Source: Beta vulgaris subsp. vulgaris (taxonomy: Eukaryota; Streptophyta; Magnoliopsida; Caryophyllales; Amaranthaceae). From it: a stretch of 64,000 bases of DNA. The stretch spans positions 51,074,209 to 51,138,208 of the forward strand of contig NC_079204.1 of assembly GCF_026745355.1 (NCBI RefSeq), written 5' to 3'. Under the pieces are notes generated by a model. The model was not told the DNA's origin, searched no databases, and worked only from the letters and a program-made list of their open reading frames with translations. Of the stretch, positions 19,690 to 31,550 are shown one piece after another; the stretch's first letter is position 1; every line of letters begins with the position of its first letter. The position numbers and the translations under genes were made by a program.

Positions 19690-21308
19690 TTTTTCTTTTT
19701 TGACAACGAGAAATCGTGCATTGATTAAAACAGTAAGTACATCCTAATGCTAATATAATCAAACCTAAACCAAACAAACAAACCTAAAGGAATTTTATGA
19801 GCTCGTACATTCCATCTAAAAGAAAAATGAGTAAAAACGATAAAGAGTCGCTTAGAAAGGGGGCCGTCACTGGTCAGTGCATGTGATGGTAGATTCAACC
19901 CTCGATGGCTGATGGAAGTGGTAAAAGAAGCGAGTGACGTTCATGAACCGAACAACGAAAAACCAACAGCGAGCGTCGCGTCTCGCCGCATGAGCAATCC
20001 AAACAATCTGCTATCGCTTGGGATTCTGGGCTCATGATCTTTTGAATAGTCATGTTCCGTTGTGACTCATTACTCTCCCTCGGGAGTATTTCAGGTTTTT
20101 CCATGAGGTAGAAGAAATGCAAATTAATGGGCGTGCTAAAAACCTCCAGATGCAACTGGAGTGCCGCCTTCAGATTTAGAATTGTCAAGGCAAGGACCAT
20201 TAAGATCAATGCCAAGCTAAAAAGAGAGCCAAACAAGTTGAGCTCTCGAACACAACTCCGATTTGCAATATCGGAAAACATACGTTCTAACCATGAAAAA
20301 CTATCATCGCATGGTCCGTGCTCACGAACTTCTAAAGTCACCTTGGCTCTCGGCACATATTCCCAAAAACGAACATATTCTATTGTTACAACCTTGAACC
20401 ACCAATCTTGACCCAACTGACAGACACTTGTCGATGGCCACAACCAACCATGGACAACATCTTTAACAACTCGAAAAAAACAATGCACTCCTATTATTCT
20501 GATATTTAACCTGCATTTTAAGGAAAAAAAAAACCTAACATACTGACATCAAACATAACTAATTGGAAATCCCAACAACTAAGGGGAGGGGGAGGGGAAG
20601 CCCGACAGTAACAGGGGGAGAGGAAGGGGGGACCTGACACTAATGGGGAGAGGGGAAATGGAAGCCCGATACAAAAACAGGGGGGAGGGAGAGGGGAAGC
20701 CCAAAACGACCGCAACACTGAACAAGGGACCGTGCCTACCTGACACAAGGATAGAGATGGGGAAGGGGACCATGGATGCGAAAACACACAGATAGTGACG
20801 CGGAGGGGGGAACTAACCAACATGCAAAACTAGAGAACCGACAAAAAGAAATTCAAAGGAAAAAAAAAACAGGGGTGGGAAACAAACAAACAGGGGAGGG
20901 GGATAAACTTTGGAAACGACGGGGAGGCAAGCACGGGGAGCAATGGGGAAACAGAGGGACAGGGTGGGGAATTGCAAAACTGGGGGAAGGCGGAAACACA
21001 CGGCGAGAGAACACCTACGGGCAGGGGAAGGGGAGATGATGCACCTACGGGGATGGGAAAGGGAAGACCGTCGCGACTACGGGGGATGTGATGGACACAG
21101 GGGAGGAAGACACGGAGGAGATAGACTCGTAGGAAATATCAATAGGAGGACGAACCAGAAACAAAAAAATGGGGGGGGGGGGCTCGATGGCTGTCGTGAG
21201 GGCGTAGAGGCGACTTAGGCAATCGTCGAGCCCTAGGGTTTATGGCGCCGTGGACTTTCGCTCTAATTTTAGTCCTATATTAAGGAATTAAGCTTATTTT
21301 TTTGGTTC
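19690..21308 (-). mobile_element. Minus-strand short retroelement, 1.6 kb
   Basis: The plus strand starts with a T-rich run (19689-19701), the complement of a poly(A) tail. The site is flanked by CACTCTTGTATGAT (19676-19689) and CACTCTTGTATAT (21309-21321), a near-identical target-site duplication. Read on the minus strand, the 5' part is strongly C-rich (20580-21190) with ACCCTAG near its start. A 197-codon ORF follows, then the 3' tail. No reverse transcriptase is present, so it is a non-autonomous element or a retrotransposed transcript. Confidence 0.65.
19895..20488 (-). CDS. 197-aa ORF of the 1.6-kb retroelement
   Basis: I do not recognise this protein. The N-terminal third is Trp-rich (WLWPSTSVCQLGQDWWFK). 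A hydrophobic segment (FGSLFSLALILMVLALTIL, around residues 86-104) could span a membrane. The C-terminal part is polar with a Cys-Ser patch. It sits near the 3' end of the element, like the 93-aa ORF of the other short elements. It may be the remains of a captured gene or a chance frame. Confidence 0.35.
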   Translation of the reverse strand: MHCFFRVVKDVVHGWLWPSTSVCQLGQDWWFKVVTIEYVRFWEYVPRAKVTLEVREHGPCDDSFSWLERMFSDIANRSCVRELNLFGSLFSLALILMVLALTILNLKAALQLHLEVFSTPINLHFFYLMEKPEILPRESNESQRNMTIQKIMSPESQAIADCLDCSCGETRRSLLVFRCSVHERHSLLLPLPSAIEG

Positions 21309-21625
21309 CACTCTTGTATATTGCTAATGAAATAAATCAATTTTGTAAGCTTCACCTAAAAAAATTATAAAAAGAAGGCTTTGTTAGCTTATAATATGTA
21401 TGAAGGATTTTTCTTTTATGTTAATAATTATGATTACTAATTTAGTACCAGTCGACCAAACGTGGTAGTAATTAGTAAACACAATCTTGTTTTTAAAGTA
21501 CTTAAAAGAGAAATGAGTGCTGATTAGAACAAATTTTCTAAAATTTTATGTACTTATAAAAATATACAATTGAAGTATCAAGGCTTCCCAATACAAGGGC
21601 CTTAAGAATTAAGGTATAAATTAAG

Positions 21626-24600
21626 AATTCTAAATTCTTTCACACTTTTGCCTCCTTGAGAAAAAAACAAGAATGTTGTCTCTTCTTTGATAGTTGATGG
21701 AAGGAAATAATGAATCTGGCCGAAATAAGAGAAGAGGCAATAAGTTATTTTTCAAAGGTGTTCCATGAAAACTCTACAAGCAGGCATGTGTTCCCCGGTT
21801 TGGATTTCAAAAGGCTATCCGAATCTCAAGCCTCAGAACTAATCGAAATGTTCTCTCATTTGGAGATTTAACAAGCAATGGCATCATGTAATCCCTCAAA
21901 ATCTTTGGGACCAGACGGTTATAACTTCAACTTCATAAAATCATCATAGGAAACTAGAAAAGGTGATGTATATTCATTATAGGAACTCTTCTCAAAGGTA
22001 GTAATGTTGCGTTCATCGCTCTCAGCCCCGAGATAGTAAACCCCGATGGGTTTAAAGATTACAGGCCAATTAGTATGGTTGTTGTATCTATAAAATCATT
22101 GCTAAACTTTTGGCAGGGAGATTAAAGAAAATGATGAGTTCTTTGGTTGGTCCGCACCAATCATTTATTGACGGAAGATAGATACTTGATAGTGTCTCAT
22201 TGCAGGTGGACTCCTGAAGTTGTGCAAAAAATAAAAAATGGCTGCAATTCTTCTCAAACTTGATTTTCACGAAGCATTTGACTGTTTTCTTGGTCTTTCT
22301 TGACTTGGACCCTCGACCAAATGGGATCCCCCCTCCCCCCAATGGATTTATTGGGTTGCTTCGTGTGTGTCATCGATTGCCGCCTATATTCTCTTAAATG
22401 GCACTCCTACGAAGCCAAGCTTCAACAGGGTCTTCGTCAAGGAGACCCCCCATCAGCTTTTCTCTTTGTTGCAGTTCAAGTCTTGAATCTTATGATAAAA
22501 AAAGGCGACATAAATGCATCTTTGGGCTGGGATTAAAGTGTGCAAGAACAGTCCAATTCTCACACATCTGCATTTTGCAGACGATCATCAGTCACTTCAT
22601 AATATCAAGATGGACCTCATATTATCCCAGTTGACTTCAGGGGTCCAAATCAACTTCCATAAGAGCGAGATTCTCGGTATTAATGTTGTTGATGCTCGGC
22701 TAGCTTCATGTTCTACTCGAATATTATGTTGCAAAGTGGGCCACCTCCCACTCTCTTATCTAGGTCTCCCCCATTGGAGGTAATACTTCGAGATTTTGCA
22801 TGTTGGGAACTATTGATTGAACGAATATCCAAGAAACTAGCAGCATGGAAGAGTAAAACTCTCTCTTGGAGGTAAGCTCACTTTTTATTAAAGCTTCCCT
22901 GGCCTGTCCAATCTTCCCATTTATTATATGTCTCTATACCCCATACCTCAAGGCATAATGGAGAAAATTATCACCATCTAAAGAAGATTTCTTTGGAATG
23001 GAAGCTTAGATAAAAGAGCCCTTACTCTTGTCAGATGAAAAATAGTCCAATTACCAAAAATAGCCCTTACCCTTATTAAACCTTCTCATTTGAACCCTTG
23101 GACTTCTATATAAACGGGTGTAGCGTTTCTTTCAAGAACCCAACTCCCTTTGGAGGCAAATATTCCAGGCCAAATACAACTACCCACAATTCTTTTGTAT
23201 GGCCGATGTTTATCATTTGCAAAGTGGCGGTCCATGGCTTGGCATTTGCAATTCATTGTTAAAACATCAGGCCAGGGGGCTTGCAATCTCTTGCAAAAAG
23301 GTACCAAGAAACAAGTGGGTAATAGAAGTAGGACCTTATTTTGGCATGATTCGTGGATTTCAGAGGTAGCTCTAAAATTCTCCTTGCCAAGATTGTTTTG
23401 AATAGCAGCTTCTCCTCTCGGATCCATAGCATCTATGAGAACATGGAACAATGGTGTATGGGTCTGAGAAGTTCTTTGGTGTCGTCGACTGAGATCAATG
23501 GATCAATTAGAGTGTAATTCTCTCTCATATTTGCTAAGCCAATTTACTTCAAGGGATGATCACCAAGATAGATTGATTTGGTCCTTGCATAAATCTGGTT
23601 CATTCTCATTTCACTCTTTTTATATAGAGGACTTGTTCCCTAGCTTTCATATTAATTAAAGTCTTCTCGTGGTCGGTGTTATTGGGGAAAATCAATACAA
23701 AGTGGAAACTTGCATCTCATAATATAATTCCTCTTTTGGACGTGTAATACTCAATTAGCACCTTAGAACCTGAAGATGTGAATCACCTTTTCCTTCATTG
23801 TGCTTTTCGCAATCTATTTGAAACTGGTGGTGTGATTTATGGTCCCTTTCTTAGGTTTAGCCTTCATCCCTCGAGATGGCTTTTGCTCAATGGAGTTTCC
23901 CCTACAAAAATAAATTCTTTAGAAAAGTCTGGATTGCATGCTTCCAAGTGATTGTTTGGTCTTTATGGAAGGAAAGAAACTCAAGGGTGTTCAACAATAA
24001 GAGAAGCTCGGTTCAAGAGGTCCAAGATTTGGTGTTACTCCGCCTCTGTTGGTGGATTAAAAGCTCGAAGGACCCTTTCCTTACTTTCCTAATGAGGTAA
24101 TGCGAAATCCAAGATGTCTGTTGTGGCATTCACCCTCTCATATTCGACCTCAAGATGGCTTCTTCAAGATATCCCCACTTATCTTGCCAAATTGAAATGG
24201 TCAAATGATGTCTCCCAAAGTTCAACCCAATGCTGCCTGGTCATTGGTGGTTCCCTTCACAATAAAAGGGTGAAACGCTATGTGGTTTCTCATGCCTAGT
24301 TCCACCCATGGATGCTAGTTGTGCAGAGGTTCTAGCTATTCGCAGATCAATCCAGATTGCAATCAATAATGATCGCTTCAATAATAATTTTATTGAAATC
24401 GAATAGAAATCTCATGAAGCAGTTATATGGTGTTCCAACCCCTTTGGCGGTCCTTGGAATCTGAACCTTATTCTCAATTTTATAAGATCTGCATCCAAGA
24501 AAGGTCTCAAGCTCTCAGTTCATTTCAAGAATCCAATTAACTTCTTTCTCAGCTTCTGCGATTATAGCGAGCAAGGATTTATATAGCAACTCATAATTTA

Positions 24601-24719
24601 TAATTTGGATGTAATGGGGGCTGTCTTTATTGATTCTAGCATATACTGGAACTTCTGCTTCTTGTAAGCTAATCTCATACCTCTAATTGCGTATTGATTA
24701 ATAAAACCATCAAAAAAAA
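21626..24719 (+). pseudogene. 5'-truncated, broken LINE (L1-type)
   Basis: It is flanked by 22-bp direct repeats at 21604-21625 and 24721-24742 (20 of 22 identical) and ends in a short poly(A). Translation in changing frames gives ORF2 landmarks in order: REEAISYFSKVFHE after the endonuclease position, SLGPDGYNF, DYRPISMV, a FADD polymerase box at about 22574-22585 (HLHFADDHQ), SYLGLP, the zinc-binding reverse-transcriptase motif FWHDSW (about 23340), and a degenerate RNase H near 24300. Stops and frameshifts are frequent. The endonuclease and ORF1 are missing. Confidence 0.85.
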
Positions 24720-24742
24720 GAAGAATTAAAGTACAAATTAAG

Positions 24743-25130
24743 TTAATGAACTTAAAGCAAAAAAAATATAAGAGAGACGCAATATCTTTTTCTATTAAAA
24801 GGAGGCAAGCAAGTACCTCCTTTAAAGTTTAAACTACAAAACTTTACAAGCTATAAGACTATAAAAACTGAAAACAACATAAATGTAAAACTACATGAGC
24901 TTTTGGGGCATCATCCATACCATAATTAAGCCAGTTTTAACGGGCCAAATCTACTACTAACTTGCTATAATTCTTCTCTAATCAGGGCACCAGCCTAAAC
25001 AAATGCTGGTATATGTGGCCCGTCTATTACTCACCCTATCACACATTCACACTAATTAACTTGAAACATAACAGCATCATTAGTTACTAACTACTCCATC
25101 AGCTAAGGAGCTAGGTTGGCTAATCCACAT
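24743..25130. other. Downstream of the MADS-box gene
   Basis: AT-rich sequence that should include the 3' UTR of the minus-strand MADS gene. No other feature is recognised. Confidence 0.5.
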
Positions 25131-28100
25131 CTAACAATTTGGTGCATCATTTGGTTCAAACACCATTATTTGATCAGCAATCGACCCGTCGGAGGTACTC
25201 TCCGTCTTCGGTACAACTGATAGCCTGCATCATACACAAGTGATGTCGAAGTGTAAGAAAACCATTCGTTTATTACTTCTATTAAGTCGTAATTTCTCCT
25301 TTTCAAAATGTTCTTCCTATTTGCTTTTTTTGACTGTTTTCAATTTACATGTTTGTTGCTCAATCGTTATAACTAACTTTTATTTTTATTCGGTAATTAA
25401 CTGGCCGGATTTATACCCACGAGCAAATATTTACACAAACATCCCAAATTTAGGGTTGATGAGAGTCGAACTTCCGACCATGAGGATTGGGAGGTGGGAG
25501 CCCACGATGATTCTCAATTGTTATAACTAAATGAAGTATTGATTATTACCCTAAGCGCAAGAAATTCTCAGATTCAACTTCTTTCTCAGCAATGCAAACT
25601 TCATCAGATGTTGACCCGTTTAAGTGCCTTCTCTTTAAGGAGTTGGATTCACTGCAGGATGATTTCATGCTTTGTTTAAGCTCCTCCACCTATTTAATCA
25701 ATCAATTCATGTGTTAATTGCCTCTTAAATGATGAAGTTTTTACCTAATATTAAAGGATATAATATGAAGTTTTGTATTTGTTACACATACTTCTTTGCG
25801 TAACGCTTCATTTTCCCTGCTTGTCTTCTCCTCCTGGACGGCCAAAAGAAATAATTAATACATTAAATGATCATCACATGTATAATGATTTTTTACATTT
25901 TTTTTTTTTTTGAAAGAATAATGATTTTTTACATAAATTCTATTAAGTCCTACAGAAAAGTGATATGTGGAAAAATAATAAACTACCCTCTCCATCCCGA
26001 TATGGAAAAAGGGTCTTAATAATATCGGAATTTTCACCAACTCTGAATATATTTTTTTCGCCAAATACCTTCCAAGATTTAAAATTCACTATATACCCTA
26101 ACAACTTTTAGTTTTTTTGTGATTAATCATTAATTTCATTACTACATCCTAATGAATCCTTATTTGACCAATTTACCTTAATTGACAACCATTGAAACAC
26201 CTTCTATGACCCCTTTTGTTCTCGCTTCCTCCCTAACTCGACCCCTTTTTATTCTCGCTTCTTCCCTAACTTTCTTTCCTAATTTTTTTTTATCCATGAG
26301 TGGTGTTTTATTTAATGGTAGTCTATATATTAGGATAAATGACTTAAGTATGGCCTAGGGGTTGATTGGGGTTTAGTAAACAAATTAAGGGTGAATAATT
26401 AAAAAGGCCAATGGGTGTAAGTCATTACAGACATACGTAATTTTAAGGAAATTTAAAAGGTATATGGTGAATTTTGAAAAATTGGAGAATATTTGGTGAA
26501 AGAAAAACTCGAAAGTATTTGATGAAAAATTCATAATAACGTTATATATACATATATATAATATCTCACAGCTCGCTTCAAAATTATTTCAGTAAATATA
26601 TTCATTAGATTGTAGTTTCAGATGCTCAATAGTAAAGGGAAACTTTGTAAGCATACCTGTAGTTTTGATTTCTCATACTGTTCCCAAAGGAGGCGCTCCT
26701 ACAATACAAACAGTAACACAATTATTCATTAAATGTTTTTGTAAATTTTCTGCCAAGTTAATTAGTATTAATTCATACCTTCGTTTCTCTAATAGAATAA
26801 AGTCCATCACATAAATGCTGCTCCAATTGTTGAAGCTCGCCGAAACTCAAACTTTCCAATCCTTTGCCTTGCATATGCCTACAGATCAAGATCAGAAATA
26901 TTATTATTAACACTAATTAAGTCCAAGCACATACATTAAACATCTGTTTTGTATTTTTTGTTTTTTCTAGGTAAAATTGGTCTCAACACCCTAACTATAG
27001 CTCGTGTGCACCCAACACCACCAACTACGACTAGTAGCCTAAACACCATCAACTATGCAGTGACGTGCATTCCTTACCATAAATGAGGACGAAAGTCTAA
27101 AATGTTGCCGAATACGGTGGGTTTTTATGGTACAGACTGCACCTCACCCCGTAGTTGGTGGTGTTTAGGCCATTAGTCAGTTTGTAGTGTAGGGTACACC
27201 CGAGCCATAGTTCAGAATGTTGAGGCCAATTTTACTTTTTTTCTCGACTAATCAAAATTATGACCCTTAATACTTTTACTCTTACAATTTGTTTTTTCAA
27301 TGCACCTACCCTTATTGTTATCTACTTCGAAAAAAATTAATTTTGATATTTTAAAAATATACATCCAAACACTTCTAATGTTTGACCTTGAAAAGGCGAA
27401 TGCCAAAGCCAAAATGTATAACTAAAAGAAAAAAAAAAGGAAGTAATAAAAAAATTGAACTGTTAAGTAATCTAAAAAGTTACATACATGCGAAGCCTTG
27501 TAACTTCTTCTCTCAATGCAGTCACTTCATCAGGCTGTGGATTCTGTGCAAGTAATCAATATTATCGAAACAAATGAGAAACGAAAAAATTAATTACTTC
27601 TTAATTTACAAATTAAGCAAAATATAATCTCTGTTAACACTAGGATTAAAAATCTGTATCACAGTTGATTACCTCCACCACATGCTCAACAACAGCAACT
27701 GCATTGGAGGAATTTGCTGGGACGGCAGTGCTCGCGGGAACATGATCCTTGTGATTCATATATCTGCGCAGAACTTTTTGCATACTGCAAAAAAATAAAA
27801 TAAAAAAACATAAAACATTCAGCACTTAAAAATGTAACATAAACATTGCAGTATATAAATATATAGGTATATAAGTGTATATATTTGGTTGAATTATGTA
27901 AAATAATTTTTTTTTGGATCTCTTTCGGGAACCTTAGTAAGATGAAATTTCTCTCAGCTGCTATTATACAGGGCCACTCACCCAGAGAATAGTATTGTAT
28001 GATGAATCTCTTTAAAAAATCAACTACTCATATTTAGTACTCCATCAATTCTATCTATTATTCATGATATATATGTGTCTTGTTAGCTATCACGATGAAT

Positions 28101-29934
28101 GAAATATCTATAAAGATTGGGGCAAGATAAGACCTACCGTCTAAAACATCAGATCGATCAACTAGTGCATTTCTTCTACTAATACGTAATGAAAGATATT
28201 AATTGTCCAAAGTGTTATAATGAAAAACGTATAAAGATAAGTGAGCAAGAAACGGAAGGAGTATGTCGAAAACATATTCCTAAACTAATACCAACAAATC
28301 TGTCGAAAATAGGAAATAAAAGATCTTCTAGAGAAAGAAAAAGGGTGAGAAAATTGCAACCAACACTTTTTGTAGAGTGCGTGATCCCGCATGCGCGCAT
28401 GCAATCCACGCGCAAGAGTATGTATTTATACTTGTTAATGAAAAATAATATAGAAAGAAAATCGCATGAATAATTAATGAGATAGTAGGTCAATTAGTTT
28501 ATTTCAAGTGCCAAGAAAATACGAAGAAAAATTGCAACCATCTAATATCTATGAAAAAATTGGAAATAGACTATATTTTAGGAAAGAAAGCATATATGCT
28601 TCGCTCAAATTGTTGCTCTCACCAGCGCGTGCTCTCCATGCAATAGAGTGTAAATTATAGGGTTCATGGAATTATTTACTACAAACATATAACCAAGATT
28701 CCATACATGCTTTAAATTAAACCACATAACATATTAACATTGTACACTTAAAGAGGTACGTACATAAAAACTAGAATCAACATTGATAAAAAAAATTAAA
28801 TTCATATGTGACATATCTCACACGCGCAAGAGCATGCATTCTATCTTGCGAGTCCATGAAAACATATATTAAGACTACAAGGAAGTGAGGAACTGCTCCA
28901 TTTATTAAATTTAGGCAAAAAAAATCTCAAGAAAAAACTGTACTGATTTTTCTAGAGGGCGCATGTATTTTATCATCTTTTATGCGGAAGATCATGTATG
29001 AATTTAAGGGATTTTAATCCAATCTTTAAGCTGGTGTGTCCTGCGGCTAGTGGCCTAACAGAAGTTGTTGTTCGGACCAATTATCTTTCTTAATTAAAAA
29101 AAAAAAGAATATCTTGATAATTATTTTTTTTTTTCAAATGAAAAATATTAAGATAAAAGAAAGTTAAACCCATCTATACTCCTACCAAAATCAAGATATA
29201 GAAGGTAAAACATGGAGAAGATGATTTTTTTTTGTCAGCTAGGAAAAAAATAGTAGGGGTTAATTTTATATCTTGAATAAGAAAAAAACAAAATGGAAAC
29301 AGCCGTTAATCTTCATCTCTATACGCGTACAAAAAACATCGACCACCGTACTATATCAAGAAAGACGACTTAAATTAAAATATATGCATGCAAATTAGAA
29401 AGATAAATGATAAATCACATATTTATTTCCAAAACCATAAAAATTCACAAAAAATAAAAGCAGATTAATGAAATTACTTCCAAGCCATATAAATTCTTTC
29501 CAAACTTGGTAAAATCAGTCAAACCAAGAAAAAACACGAAAAACTTTATATGCCATTAAAATTCATTATTTTCCATGAATGCATGATAATAAAAAATTCC
29601 CTGGGTCAAAATCATCATAGAAAAAGATCATAAAAACAACGAAAACCTAGTAATAAGAATTATTTGATTAATGCAACAATAATTCAAGATAATAACAATA
29701 TGAAAAAACCCTAAAGATAATAAAAAGAGTTTGAGGTAAAAAAAAAAATTACCCAACGTTAGAATATTCATACTTCTTCCCTGTGCTAGAGAAGATGATG
29801 AGACCAATCTCACAAGCACATAAAATAGAGAGTTCTGAGGCCTTCTTTATCAATCCGCCGCGTCGTTTTGAGAAGGTAACTTGTCTGCTATTGATGTTAT
29901 CAATTTGCTTGATCTCAATCTTACCTCTACCCAT
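25131..29934 (-). CDS. MIKC MADS-box transcription factor, AGL15/AGL18-like
   Basis: Eight exons join in frame: 29753-29934, 27673-27784, 27488-27543, 26779-26878, 26657-26698, 25792-25833, 25550-25689 and 25131-25224. They give 255 residues with GT/AG introns throughout. The MADS domain (1-60) starts [13 protein letters not shown] and binds CArG-box DNA. A linker is followed by a K domain (about 99-165, with [19 protein letters not shown]) for dimerisation. The C-terminal tail ends with LRLGLS, as in the AGL15/AGL18 clade. That clade regulates embryo development and flowering time; the role here is inferred. Intron 1 is 2 kb, typical of the family. [13 protein letters not shown] departs from the usual DAEV segment. 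Introns carry two MITEs. Confidence 0.88.
26031..26536. mobile_element. Decayed Mutator-like MITE in MADS intron 5
   Basis: Left (TTTTCACCAACTC, CGCCAAATACC, AATTCACTATATACCC) and right (GGTATATGGTGAATTTTG, ATTTGGTGAAAG, TTGATGAAAAATT) segments are inverted and resemble the ends at 1544-2614. Exact borders and target duplication are unclear. Confidence 0.5.
26974..27232. mobile_element. MITE in MADS intron 3
   Basis: The ends AAATTGGTCTCAACA and TGTTGAGGCCAATTT are inverted, the subterminal regions pair (CCAACACCACCAACTACG with CGTAGTTGGTGGTG), and TA flanks both sides. It has no coding capacity and resembles Stowaway elements in size and target. Confidence 0.7.
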
Positions 29935-30086
29935 GGTAGAAAATCAAAGAAAGAAGATTTTGATGAAGAAAAAAATTGAGTTTTTGTAGAAAGATATATA
30001 TGTTTTTTTTTGGTCTACTACAATGGAGGAAAAAAGAGAGTAGAAAGAGAAGATTGAGGTTATATGTTTTGAGAGGTGGGTAGGTT

Positions 30087-30094
30087 TTTATATA
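30087..30094 (-). promoter_or_regulatory. TATA box of the MADS-box gene
   Basis: TATATAAA on the minus strand lies about 155 bp upstream of the MADS start codon. It predicts a 5' UTR of roughly 120 nt. Confidence 0.5.
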
Positions 30095-30099
30095 TAGAA

Positions 30100-31550
30100 G
30101 AAGGAAAGGAGGGTGGAAAATCTGATATATTTGTAGTAAGTATTTTCATAAAAGGTAACCACTAAGTTTAGTAAGAATATAATGGAAAAAAAGAGCCCAT
30201 ATATAGCGGAAAATATATAGGAAACTTGGGAGGCACCCTGATTTGGGATTATTACTAATTTACTACTTGTGATATTTATATTTATAGGTTTTTGTATTTT
30301 CGATCTCCTGTGTTTCTTTTTTATTCTTCTTCCTGGTTTTAGTGTGGTTTTCTTATGGAAATATGCCAATTTTGTAAATGGGTGCCAAGTTAATAAGGAG
30401 AAGAAATCCTCCGTTTCTTGTTTTGTAGGAAAATAACCACAAGGATTTTTTTTATGTATTTCTTCTATTTTTTATTAATTAATTATCTCGACATGTGATG
30501 GATCGGAGCATACATAAAATAAAAAAAAAAAAAATAGGAGATATATGTAAATAAATAAAAAGAAGGATTCATGTAAACATATTACTAAAATCATATATGT
30601 AGCAATTAAAATGAAACTTTTAAATAAGCGAAAAAATTTATAAAGAACAGACAAAGTATATAACTATCAAAGGTGTTGGAAATAGAGTCGTTTTGATTAG
30701 GTTTGATTAATTAGGATCATATACAAAATGGGTTATTTAGGCGATTTGAATCCGATCGACTCGAGTCATGTTTAATATATTGTCAATTTTCTAATTAGTA
30801 GATGATTAATAAACAACATTCGTTACACTTATTTTAATTTTCGACCGAGTTGGTTTGAGTCAAGTGAAGTTTAGTGATATAATTACGGGTATAATTTGTG
30901 TTAGGTTAGATAATAATGTTACATGAGTTAATTTTTAGGTTCATTTGTGATGGTCAAATTATTATAATATAAGAATTTTCCACATTGTTTTTGATTTTAA
31001 ACAATATTTTGAAGAGATCTTTTACATACCAATTTTCTAGTCTTTATAACATACTACCATAGACTAAACTTACCATTGGATTTTTAGATGGTAGAGAAAC
31101 AAATATGTGCTTTTAGGACTAAAAGATATACAATATTGTGAAAAAAGTATTTATAAATACTTTTTACTTCTCACCCAACCACCTATTAACTATTATGAGC
31201 AAAATTTACAGCAAGTTAAGATATATCATGGCCACTATTTTCTTACCAATGTATCATTGGACATTTTCCTATACCAATGTGGCAAATTATAACCTAGTTC
31301 TAATTACATATACTGATCTGATAACCTTGATTTTGTGTAATTGCGTTTTATAAATAATTAATTATGTTTTGAAGTATTGTTTTCCTTTTTCAAATATGAG
31401 TGTAGATTTTCTAATTAAAATTATGAAATGATAAAAGTAAAATTGGTAAAAACATAATGTTATGAAAGTATCCTATATATAGACTAAACAAACAAAATAA
31501 TTAGATTATATATTAATTATATATTGCTAAAGACTTTTCATATGTTTATA
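30100..31550. other. Intergenic, nothing recognised
   Basis: AT-rich upstream region of the MADS gene. No gene, and no element with definable ends, was found. Confidence 0.5.
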
